Part shown: positions 37,601 through 50,684 of the stretch, one piece after another
Numbering within the stretch: position 1 is the stretch's first letter
Layout: each line of letters opens with the position of its first letter
Assembly (NCBI GenBank): GCA_020086605.1
Contig: JACBWW010000003.1
Coordinates: 59,259,923-59,323,922, forward strand
DNA: 64,000 bases
Direction: 5' to 3'
Origin: Lanius collurio
Taxonomy: Eukaryota; Chordata; Aves; Passeriformes; Laniidae
The notes under the pieces: model-generated
Seen by the model: the letters and a program-made list of their open reading frames with translations, nothing else
Database searches by the model: none
Told to the model about the DNA's origin: nothing
Program-made: the position numbers and the translations under genes

Positions 37601-40600
37601 CCTGCCTGAGCAGGGGGTTGGACCACTTGTCCAGCCAGTTGTCTCCAGAGGTGCCTTCCAGCCTCAGCCATTCTGTGGTTTTATCTAACACTGAGGAGGA
37701 ATTCCCTATCTGAAACTGTAGCAGTGCCTAATGCAGATGTGTGATGTAACCCTTTCCCTTGCTTTGGTCTGAACCTTGATTTTATTTTAAAAATGTTTTC
37801 CCTCTGACAGGCCAGACTTCATGTCAGCAATCCCGAACCAATGCCTTAATTTCCAGCTGGAGACAGAGCAGTGCAAAGCTGGACACCTCTACAGCTGATC
37901 TGTTCATCCCCAACTGCCTTGAGGTGATTTAACATGACTGAGGGAACAAGCAGTTTTGCTTACACCGTGCCAAAGTCATGTGCACTTTTAGTCCATGCTC
38001 CATAAGCACCCCTTGTACATTTTCATTAACCTGAAAGAAAAGGGTAAGACAAAACTAACAGCTGATGTTGCCCTGCAGAAGGCAGAATTTAAATACTTTA
38101 GAGATGGAGACTGGGAACAGGAAGCTCTGTGCCTGCCCACGCTTCCCTCCCACAGGCTGGCTCTGCCTGGTGCTCTTGCAGAGCTGTGTTTAAAAGGCAC
38201 ATCTTAATTGACTGGTATTTGGGGGGCTCTTTCTTCCTGAGCTGTGAAAGAATGACAGTGTGAAAGGGAACTGGGTACAGATATCCCACAGAACAGGGCC
38301 TGTGATGCTCTCAAATTGTGGCAGTGACCAGGATAGAGACAGGCAAGGAATAGATATTCCATGTAATAGAATCATTATCTTATGGAATCACATCATCCTT
38401 TAGGTTGGAAAAGCCTGCAAAGATCAAGTCCAACTATTACCCCAGCATTGCTGAGTCCATCACTAAAACATATCTTAAAGCACCACATCTTCACATTTTT
38501 TGAACACATTTCAAACTAGGATTTTATCAGAACTTAATCGCAATAAACTTTTAGTCTACACCCTACTTTTTGGTTGGACTCAATGATCTTAGAGGTCTTT
38601 TCCAATCTAAATGATTCTTGATTCTCTCAGGGACTGTTCTGTCTGTTAAATTAGTTAGACTGTATTTTTGTGTTTCTTTTCAATATGTTGTATTAATGGA
38701 AAAGTGTAAATACAATAAAGCATTTTAACCAATCTTTGGGGTGTGGGTTTAGGTGTGCCTGTATTAAAGTACATTGCTCTGCAATGACATGCCCTTGTTT
38801 CTTTGTAGACAGGAGAATACACTGTGCTGCAGAGATCTGACACAGATATTTGGTGTGTAGATCCTGTGTCAGGAGAAATCTTCCAGCGTGGCAGCAAAGA
38901 CTTGGATGGCACTCCTGAGTGTGAGTAATGCTTTTCCCCCTGCCTGTGATGCCTCATGCTTTGCAGCATGGGTGCTTTCCTTTCCAGAATGCTGCCTGTG
39001 AAGCATGGGAGGCTTGTAGTTGGATTCCTCGGTGATGGGGTGCATTCAAGCACAGCAACATAAAAAGGGTATGTGAAAATAGCTGCCCTTCACATTCACC
39101 AGAAATAAACCAGTCTAGACAAACTGATGAACAGACTTCTATGCATTTATTAATCTTCGATTTCTTACCACCATTTTAACTATTTTAAAATGTAAATAAT
39201 CATATAATTATAGTTAAAATTACCTTGATCAAAAGTTTTTTACTAAAAACATTAACTTGAGTTCTTTTTTGCCTTTTAAATATCAACACCTAAATTATAC
39301 ACTATCACATTTGTAAAAGAAAAAACAAAACAAAACACCAAAAAAAACGCAGTTGAAATTTTTTCAACAATTTTTCTAAAACAGTACCACTTGCACATTA
39401 ATCTTAGAAAAAACATGGGGTATTTCTAGTAGAAGTAAAATTCCATGTTTCTAAATGATTCAAATTATTTATGTTTTTGTGGTCACTTATCTTTCTTCCT
39501 ACCAGTAAAACAGGCTGGAGGCACTGCTGGTAAATTCTTTAGGTCAATTTGTTCTCTTCTATTCTGTATCTTACAAAGAATTTCTCTCTTTACAGGTCCC
39601 AGTTTCTGTAACATGCTGAAGTCCAGAGCTGTTTCACGAGAAGCTGCCAGAGGCTACATCCCCCAGTGTGAAGGGGACAAGGGGAGTTTCTCCCCTGTGC
39701 AGTGCAGCCAGGACCAGGAGAGCTGCTGGTGTGTCTTTGGCAGTGGAGAAGAGGTGCCAGGGACACGAGTAAGCAGAGGAAGACCAGAATGTGCAAGTGA
39801 GTTCCTGATTCAGGCATTTTACTTGTGAGCAAATCTAGGCCTGGAATTTAACCCAGATCCTAAATTTTTCCTTAGTTGAGTTAAATCTTATTTCTTCAGA
39901 CCTTTAAAGACTTTTCCTCAAGCAGCATGCTTATCTCTTTGTCGTAGCAGATAACAGACCTGCCTGGGCATGTTGTCCCACTTTCTTCAGGTGCTTTGTC
40001 AGGGAAAAAAGGAGAAGGGAATGGATCCTTGACTTTTATTTATTCATAAAATTGGTTGAATCAAACCAGTTGAGCTATGAAATCCAGCTATAAAGCCAAT
40101 CTGAACAGCTTGCTGTAAACTTGAACCTGCTCCAGTCTGTGCTGGCTCTGGGATTAAAACCCATTCAGCTGACTAAAATAAAATTCGAAAAATGTATGCT
40201 TCTGCCACTCTGACTCTTGGCTCATGACCAGAATTTTGAAAAGCATGTGCCAAAACATTGCATATTCACAGAGTATTTCCTGCATGACCAGAGCTGTGAA
40301 GCACTGGAATTCTCTCATGGTTTCCAGTGAGATATCCAAATGGGAGACATTTGGATAAATTTAATTTGCAATGGCCTTTATGCATTTTCCCATCACTGAA
40401 GTGAAGAAAAATTAATTAAACTTTCTACAAGGCTATGCTCCAAACTGTAAAAATTAGTGTGGAAAGTAATTATATAAAAAGGAAATGTTCAACTGGTGTC
40501 TACAGGACACTGCTGTTTTCATAGTTCTTTTGTTGATGTTTGTTTGTTTGTTTTAAGGGAGAAGGGTTGAAAAAAAATTAAAGAAACAAGACCACATAAT

Positions 40601-43600
40601 TTGCTTCTGTTTCCTTTTGTGATTTTGCTGTATAAAGAGTAACACAGGCTTGTGCTCACCATCCAAATAGACACTTGGGGACATGATTTAGTGGTGGAGC
40701 TGACAGTTCTGGGTCAATAGCTGAACTCAATAATCATACAGATCTTTTCCAAACTTGATGATTCCACCATTCTATTATAAAATATCTCAATTGTCAACCC
40801 AACTGCTTGCAAGGTTTCTATCAACTAGGTAACTGCTCAGCCAACTTGGAAATATTTTTCTTTGACCTCTCTTTTATCAATTGAGAGTTCTGAGGATGAG
40901 ATTTTATGAGAAACCAGAAGGAGACCCCATGGTTGTGTCTGCCCCATGCTTGTGGTGTTATATGGAGATGCCAACTGAGCTCTGAGGAGATGAGCTCCAA
41001 AGTAGGGTGGTGTAGCCATCCAAGGCAGGGGTTTAGCTCTTCAGAGAAGCAGAGCTGACCACAAGTACAGTGCTGATTCCATCCTGTACTTTTCCTAGAG
41101 AAAATAGCAAATAATAGTGATTAATGATTTTTTTTTTTTAATAATACTGAGCTGAGAAGGAGAACTGCTTTTGAAGTGTAGTGGAAACCTGGCTTTACTG
41201 AAAGCTATTTGTATATTTTCTGCATAGAGATTGAACCAATCTTTAATGGTTGCCCTGGATTTTGAAAGATCAATGGAACTTTTCATGATAAACAACTTAG
41301 TTATTGTGTAAAAATAGAAAATCAAAAGATAGTTTTCTCCTCAGTCTTCCCAGCCTTATGCCTCTAGTCTTGGAATTTACTAGTAATTGTTCAGGATAAA
41401 GGAGTACTATAGTGCTACTTTGGAGATCTTGTCTATCAGCAAAATAAGCTGTTGTAGTGGGAAAATATGGTGATTTTCTCCTGCAGCAAGAGAACAGATA
41501 GCTGTAAACAGAAAGTAATAACTCGGAGTGGCCAGTGCATGCCAGGAGGTTTTCATTAGTTTAATCACTTCCATTGGAGGTAGAATCCATCTTCTAATGG
41601 GCATGCACTTGGAGACATGATGCACCCTAACAGTCCTCACACACAGCTCCCACCCTCATGCCTGCTTCCAATAACTCTGAGTACAGACAGAGGAGAGACA
41701 GGTTTTCAGAGAAGGTCCTGGAGATGTCAATTTCCTTGTGGAAATCTTTGGAAACACTTATGAAAGAAGTGTCAGTATTCAGCTGGGTTCTGATTCACTC
41801 CTACAGAAACAGGATGGTGACAAAATGGTGAAAGTTTGACAGAAATAGTAAATGAGGTAGCATCTCTAGAGAGATAAATGACCAAGCTACTGATGGTGAA
41901 CTGAAACCTCTGAACCACACCAGGAAACAATTGATCACTTCTGTTTTGGGGGCTGGTTGTTTTCCAGACATAACACACCAAATCTCATTAGAATGGGCAG
42001 TAAGAGATTGTAGCAGCATTCAGCTGAGGCTGGATGTGACTTTCTGGCTATAGAAATGTGCTAGAGCAAGTAAGAAACCACAGTCTAGTTTTTACATACT
42101 CTGTATAGATATATTAATGTAATTTAATGGCCAAAATAAGTATTACTATCTCTTTTACAGAGATGTTTTTTGTTCCTAAAACCTTGGGAGATGTATTAGT
42201 TTGTTAAGCAAGGACGCCAGGTTTCCACCTTTACTGAGAAAGTCTGGCTACAAGAGTCAGTGAGTGAAGAGAAGGAATATAGTGGCCCCATTTACTGAGT
42301 TATTGCAAAAAAGTTGCTATAAAGGAGACTTGGACAAAAATATGCTTTTGACAATTCAGAGGGGCAGATATGAAAGCCTTTTTTGTTGGCGTTGAAATGC
42401 TCAGAGTGAGAAAACAAAGATTTACTGCACACACTGGATCCCAGATTCATCCTGCAATGTTTTAATACTTTAACTGAAAATTTAATACAAGGGTTTTAAT
42501 ACTGTAACTGAAGTGGCTGCTTGGTTTTGGAATTAATCTTATGTCCATCAAAAGGGGAGAGGGAGGGTGCTCAGACCTGAACCATCATCAATGTCTGCCT
42601 CCCTCCTTGATCAGGAAGTTTAGGACTGAGCTTAGCATTGCAATTTGGAAAATGATACAGCATTGAAGCAAGTGAATCATATACTATGATGACATATTTT
42701 TCTTTATTTGTAAGTGAGGAAGCTGTTTTTTCTTCCTATGTTCTGTAGCTCTGGAACTCGTAAGTGTTTAAGCATGACTGGATATATTTAGTAATTGAGT
42801 TGGGATTTGGCTAATATTGAGTGAAGCAGTTAGTTTGTACTGATTAGCAGAAATTAATTATCATTGTAATTAGCCTGCTGTAATAGTCTTTTAGTGGGCT
42901 GGCAGGGTTTGAATGACTGTACTCATACAGAGTGGGTTGATAGGGAACACTGCTCCAATTACAAAGCTCTACACTACTGTTTATATGTATTTATAATGTA
43001 TATATTGACCTGTTAGTCACTAGAAGCATCTTTGTGCTGCTGAAGACACCACAGTCATGAGCTCCTGATCTCAAACCTTTCAAACTTCAGTCTAAAGGGA
43101 ATTGAGATGAGGTTTATTTTGCCCTGCCTGTTTCCACTAGAAATCTTTTATAAAGGTTTGTTCTGCTGTTGGTTAGAAATCCCTTTCTCATTTCCTGCTT
43201 AAATTTATTTATGACTGTTCAAAATATATCTGTTCTGTGCACATCCCTTTTTGGACCCAAGGCATTTCCCATCACAGTCAATGTGTCTCTCCATCAGCTC
43301 CAGTAATCTGAACCAAGCAGACCTCAAACCAGATCAAAACTGATTAGTGGGAATGGCACAGGGTGCTGTCTGGGTTTGAATCTGTGGAAAGGAGGGGTTT
43401 ATGGACTTTTTCCTACAAGTCATCACAGCATGCCTCTAACACATATCCCCTTTCTCCTGTGCCTGCAGGTCCGCAGTGTGCTCTGCCATTTGGTGCCTCA
43501 GCAGTTGCCAATGGGGCTGTGCTTTGTGAAAATGTCCCTGGGCAAGCTCCAAGCATCCAGCAGTGCCAGCTCCTGTGTCGCCAGGGCTTCCACAGTGCCA

Positions 43601-46600
43601 CTGCCAACACCTCATCCCAGTGCGACACCCGGCAGCGGCGCTGGGTCTCAGCTGCCCCTCTGCTCCAGGCCTGCCAGAGTATGTCTGATCTGCTCTGCTC
43701 TGCTCTGATCTGCTCTGTTCTGATCTGGTCTGCTCTGCTCTGATCTGCTGGGGCTTGGGGAGGGCTCAGAGAAGTATAAAAACCAGCTTTTATCACAGAT
43801 CTACTGTGTGAATAACACCCACGGTTATAGGGGAGTTGCTGAGTTGAGTGAGTCCTGTCTTCTGCTGTCTTCACCTCTGGCTCTCGGCTGGCTCCTGTGC
43901 CAGAAAGTGTCCCTCTTACATGTAATAATAGAGCTATAAATAGCTATTCAATCTATATGCAGATTTTTCTTGTTAGTTAAAAGATGCTGGCACCATAAGT
44001 GATTCTGATGGAACTACTTAGTCCTGGAAAAACAGATGAGCACCAGATGTTTGAATTTGGCAGAGCTTGACTGTTTATTTGCATAATCAATTCACTGTTA
44101 CTTCTGCATCTTTTTTTTTTGCAGAAGTCTGTTCTTAAGGATTATTGTTGTATTTGTTGGCTGACTTCTGGTATTTTTCAAACCATTTTATTTCAAGAAA
44201 AAAATGGCACTTTAAATCTTGGGAGAATTGGATGTCCATTTAGAGCTCATGTAATTGGATATTAACATTGGCCTTTTCAATTATTTTAAAAAAGAGATAC
44301 CTTCTCATCAAAATGGCAATTTGTAGCAGTGCTGAACTTTGAGAAATGCAGATTGTCCTGACAAGTTTGGAGCTACTTTTCTATAACTAGAATAGGTTAA
44401 ACACATTAATCAATCTTCAGGATGGGTTAAACTCTTCTATTCCAAATGCAAATATTTTTAAACTTTAAATTTCAGACTTAAGCTTTTATTTGTCTGTGAT
44501 TGTGCTTGTTAGGTTTTTGTGGCATATTATGAAATGACTTCCATGTTTTTCTGATGGCAGTGGAATAACTTTGTAAGGGGAGAGGGGAGTGTGTATCAAT
44601 CTACTATAAAGTTTACTGGAAGCCAAGGACTTCCCCCAATAATTTGTGTTTGGAATGGTTTTAAGGAGAGAGAAAAAAATTCCCAACACATCAGAAGGCA
44701 ATTGAATAAACTTCACAATAATGGCAAATTCACCAAAACACTTAGTAATTTGTTCCAATGGATAATTACTTTCACTCTCAAAAATCATATTTCCTGTTCT
44801 TTATGTATACATCTAGAGAGTGTGGTTAAAACAGCTCTTTAAATAGACTCTGAAAAACTAAGCAGAGAGAGGGATTTGTGCCTTGCAAGAAGCAGCAGAT
44901 TTCTGTATCCTCTGGTCCTTTCTGTTTGGAATGCTTCCAGCATTGTCCAGGCTTTCCCATGCTCATTTTTGGGGTGAGGGATGAGGAATTGTGCTGCAGC
45001 AGTGACACTTGCATGTGATGCAGTGAGGGTCTGCAGAGGAGCTGAATGAGGGAGAGCTCTGCTGCTTGTCCAGTCTGGTGGGATAAGAGCCAGCTCCATT
45101 TGGAGCTGCAATGACAATATGGCTGTTGTTCTGAACCTGAGATAACAAACTCTCCATGAAGCCTGGGATCAGAGTTACCCCAGGGGAGACAACATATTCG
45201 ATTCTTTTTTTTTTTTCTTGGTAAAAACTGATTAAATAGATTTTTATTTTGTGACTGAGGAGCTCAAAGATTTGTCATTAATTTGTGTGGTTAGCATCAC
45301 TTAGGTTTGCTGACAAAAATTCAGAAAGCCCTTGTAGACCTCCATGGCAATGCCGTTATTCTGCAAATTTATTCTCTGATGAAACTTATTCCCATTTATT
45401 TTGACAAGGTGGGTTTCCAGAATCCCATTTGCATTAGTATTAATTGCTTTCACAATTTAATTTCTTTTTTAATAGAAATGTTTTCATGATTGCATATAAG
45501 AAAAGTGAAAATCGACAGGTCAATAATTCTTGTCTTTCTGTTTCTTTTCTAAGTATTGGCATAATGTCAGCTTTCATGTAGTTCTCTGGAAGTTCCTATT
45601 TGATAAGGCTCATGAAAAATCATCAGTAAAGATCCAGATAGTCCTTATCCTTATCCTTCTGTGAGTTAGTGTTCCAGTGTAAAATACCTCTTCATTATTA
45701 TCTAAGTGCATCACTTGGCTTTTTCTCTAATGCTCAATTTACATAAATATACATATCAAGCTTGTGTCTCGCTGCTTATTATTTACTACTGACAGCTCTA
45801 CTACTTTCCCCCAAAAGTGGGGAGATGATATTGTGGGACATGAGAACCTCAAATCAATATTGTCTTTTCTCAAAGTAATTCTGAAAGTCAGGTTCCTCAT
45901 TAGTGAAGTTACTAAATGTCCTTTCCACTTCATTTTTAGAGCTCCAATTATTTCAGACAGTCCAAGCTCAAACTCACTTTCAACTACTCCTGCCTCCTGA
46001 GACCACATGTAGTTCTGATTACTCTGGATTACTCCAGGCATTCCAGATAATTATTTTAGATGAGTTGAAGGCTCGTGGTTTATGTCACCTCCAGGTAATT
46101 TGAATGCCTTATCCTCCATTGTTGGTGGATTTTGCTTGTTTTGTTTGTTTTTGTTTTCTTTGGTTGGTTTTTCCTTTGTATTAAAAAAAAAAAAAAAAAA
46201 AAAAAAAAGTGAAACACAGCATAGACCTTTTCCTGTTTGGAAGAGATGGAAAAATGGAATATGCCATGAAATCTGTCAGGATTGGCAGCACCCTCATATG
46301 GATGAGTGGGAAAAAAAGAGTTTTAGTCTCACACCACGTCAGCAGATCAGCTTAGTTCCAGACATAAAAATCATATCACATGAGCCCAATATTTATTAAA
46401 AATTTGCCTCAATGGAAGAGAATATTTTGACTATTCTCACAGTGAGTGTATGACTTGCTAAAGTCATATTTCTTTGCTTCTGTTTTTACAGCTCCTTTTG
46501 ACAGTGTTACTTTTGAGCATAGCACAGTGCAAATGAATAGGGCAAGAACCAGAAAGTGCTCAGGTTGGCTAACTGTGGTTTCACTTAATTCTGAATTTGA

Positions 46601-49600
46601 GGTAAATGCATTTGGAAGGACTGGCTCAGTTCCTGTCTGTGATGATTCCACTGTCTCTGTCGAATGCCTGAGCGTGGATCGCCTGGGAGTGAACATCACA
46701 TGGAGGACTCAGCTGGAAAACATCCCGACATCTTCCCTCCCTGACTTACATGATATTGGTAGGTTTTTCTTCCTCTGGTATTTCTGTGGATTAAACCTAA
46801 TTTGCTTTTAAATGTTTTGCTTCTCTCTCTTTATAATGCCGGTGTGGTATATTTGAGCTTTTGGTGTTATTTCCCTTTTCAGGCTATGACCGCACAGAGG
46901 AAAGAAGTTATAATTGAATGTTTCTTTGGAATAGGACTGCCTCTCCCAGCTGCCTTTACTGGGATTGAAAATTACTTTATTGGGCATGAGCTGAACTGTC
47001 CCAGATGTTAATTTCCATTGGGCAAGTCCTCCATGGTGGAAAAGTGTTTCTATTGTACTCAGAGAAACACAACTCACACATTGTCAAAAATTTAACTAAT
47101 TTCTTCCAAGTTATTTTTTCCTTTTCCCTCTTTTTCTGTTAGTTGCATTACCTTTGACACTAGAGAATGATCCTAACATCTGAAGTCCTGGAGCAGCCAT
47201 GTGGAGACCACTGACTTTGCTGTGGTTTCCATGAGAGTTAGGGATGGTGTAAGGAACTTCTTTGAAAGCAGTCAGTGTTTTGCTTCAAAATAAAAGATAT
47301 TGAAAATATATCCCAAGTTCAAATTCCCTCTGTGGGCATGTCAAGAATTGTGGCCTCTATCAAGGGTAATGTGGCCAGCAGGACCAGGACAGTCATACTC
47401 GGCACTGGTGAGGCCAAACCTCAAATCCTGTATTCATTTTTGGGCCCCTCACTTCAAAAAGGACATTGAGGTTCTAGAGCATGTCCAGAGAAGGGCAGTG
47501 GACCTGGGGAAGGGTCTGGAGCTCAAGTCTGATGAGGAGCAGTTGAGGGAGCTGGGGCTGTTTAGCCTGGAGTAAAGGGGAGACCTCTCTACAACTGCCT
47601 GAAAGGAGGTGGGGGTCAATCTGTTCTCATAGGTCTCAAGTGACAGGACAAGAGGAAATAGGCTCAAGTTTAGAAATTTTTTTCACTGAGAGAGTGGTTA
47701 GGCATTAGAGTAAGCTGGCCAGGGAGGTGGTTGGGTCACTGTTCCTGGAAATGTTCAAGAGGCATCTGGTTGTGTCACTTGAGTATATAATTTAGGGGTG
47801 ATTATGGTGCTGCTGGATTGGTAGTTGGACTAGATTGTCTTGAAGGTCTCTCCCAACCTTGGTGACTCTGTGTGACCTTTTCTCCACTTTTACTGCTTTG
47901 GAATGGTGTTCCCAGCACTAAACAGAAATAGCTCTGTGTTCACGTGTCCTTCCTTCTTACTTTAGGGTTTGGACATATGTGTCCTGCAGCAATTTTTGCT
48001 TGATCACAACTGAATTCAAAATCCTTCAGGACACAGATGGCAGCTGCAGTGGTGCTGTAGTGCCTGGCTCTACAGTCTGATATTGTTCACATCCACCCAG
48101 TTGTTCCATATTCTCAGGGAAATACAAAACACAGAATGATAGAATGGTTTGACTTGGAAGGGACCTTTAAAGGTCCTCTAGTCCAACACCACTGCCATGG
48201 GCAGGGACATCTTCAACTCAGGTTCCTCAGAGTCCCTTCCAATTTGGCCTTGAACATTTCCAGGGGTGGGGCATCTACTGCCTCTCTGGGCAATTTGGTC
48301 AATTGTTTCACCACCCTCGCTGTAAAAAACTTCTTCCTTATATCTAATCTAAATTATGTTTAATCTGAATTATATCTTATCTAATATTATTTTACCCCTG
48401 TGAATATTTGAGCAGTTTGCAGAAAGTGAGTCAAAGTATAATTGTGTTTGGTTTTATACTCAACTTTTCTTTTGAAAATGTTCCTCTTTGAGGACATATC
48501 TCTTCGACCCTCTCCACAGTGTAAATTCCCTGTAGTACAAAAATAGCTTTTGGAGGAAATGTTTCAGAAGAGACAGAGAAGAATCTGCTCTCTGTATACT
48601 CAACAGCATCATCATCTCCCAACTTCTGTTACCTTCCAAGGCAAATTTGGGTCTTTCTGTGTTCGGTGTATTTGGGTGTATTTAAACAGAGTGAGAAAAG
48701 TAAGACTATAATTTGATAGACACTGTACAGATTCATTATGTTCAGCTGTTTGTTAACATGCTTGTATTTCTGCATCTGCCTCTGTTTTCAACTTCAAGTT
48801 CATCAGTTTCTGTGTTCCATTCCTGTATTAGAAATGTCTTTCATGGTATTTTATTGTATTTTTTTCCCTCTTTAGAAAATGCAATTGTTGGAGAAAATCT
48901 CATTGGAGCATTTATAAAAGAGATTAAGGATGGTGGTTTTCTGCTGCATTTGGATTCCAAGCAGTTCCTAGCAGATTCTGTCATTGATTTTCCCCGGGAT
49001 GAAGAGTTTGATCTGTCTCCACGTGTGCAGCTCGGATGTAGAAGCGGGTTTCGAAGAATTTCACCTCCTGGGAAAGCAGGCCCTAATTCACAAGGATGTG
49101 GTATGTCTCATTTTTAGCTTTCCATTCTTAGATATTGTCAGGAATCAGTATAAAACTGAAATTAGAAAATCATCAGTGAACTTGTGTTTAAGGTTTGTAT
49201 TTGAAAGGTGTGAGGCACTGATGTGAATGGGAGAGATGGGAATTAGTGCTTTGTTTACTATTCCTTTCTTGTGTTGAACCAATGATTTGGAAATAGGCAT
49301 CATGGCACTGACATGGTAAAGAAAGTTTTGTAAACATTTTGGGGGATAATTTTAGATCTGTCTGGCAATAGAAAGTAATTCTGTATTGTACAGGGTCCTT
49401 AATAAGAGGATTTCACAAAGACAATGTAGCCAGAGCTTCAGATAATGAAACATTACCTGGAATAGAAGACTAGATGCAGAAATGACAGAAGTCCTGAGAT
49501 TGTGAATTCCTGGGCCAAGTCCAGCCAGCTCAGATGGAAGCTTTTTTGATGGTGGCCAACACCCAGACCTAACTGCACTTCTGCCCTCTTTTCTTCTTCT

Positions 49601-50628
49601 TTCCTTCTGTTTAGTCTGGTTCCCTGGAACAGGCTGCCTTTCTGCCTACATCCTGCTTAGGGCTGCCCAAACTTCCTTTTCCACATCTCCCCACGGCTGT
49701 GCCAACCTGTCCTTGGTACCAGGTCATGCTGCCTTGTTTCTATCAACACCAACCTTCCTTCAGTTCCTGATTGTTCTTGTTGGCCCAGTTGTCCTTAATG
49801 GGTCCATGTCTCATTTATGCCAGTTTGTGATGTAGTCACCATATCTAGCCTTTTTTTTACCTAGGGAAAGGAGGAGAGATGTACCACTTGTAGGTATAAG
49901 ATAACAGAAGCAGGTGTTGGATAAGTTTTCCAGCGTTGGGAATATTTTCAGATATTCATCACTTCATCACTATGAAGCAAACCAGAATATGTGGAAAAAA
50001 TTTATCTCCCTGCTTGGTGTGGTGTTCCTCTTTAAGTTCAGAGAGTTTCCTAATGCCTGGGTAAGGTAATCAAGTGATGAACCACTTTTGAGCTGCTGCA
50101 GTTTCTAGCTTGGGCCTTTAAGGGTAAATTGACTGCAGGTTCAGTTCATCTCCACAGTCTGAAACACTTCAGGGTTATTTAAATACATGCAGAAAAAAAT
50201 ATTAATTCCTCCTGAGTCCAGAGTCCATAACATCTTGCAGCTACTTAAAAAGATGTATTGTTGTATTACTTAAAGGCATCATTATTTTTTTAAGTAGAAT
50301 CCATCACTTAGAGCAGAACTTAACAAAGAATTGGAACTTTCTGCCAAGTGCTGCCTGCCAGGCATAAAGGCCCCTAGGAAGCAGTGAATTCACTTGCCTT
50401 GTGGGTTAATTCATACATATTTGAACTAGCTAGCTGTGGAAAATGTCACTCAGTAAAGCAAGACATTATGGAGATGTGGAAAGGAGATGGTTTCTGCTCC
50501 AGCTTTTGACAGAGATTTAATACTCTAAGCTGTCCTGGTGTACCTGCTGCTGGACACTGGTTTGTGTAGCAGGACTGTACATTTTATTCTGAACAGTGAA
50601 TTTAGGAATTCAGGTTCTGGTTCCTCTA

Positions 50629-50684
<56 letters not shown>

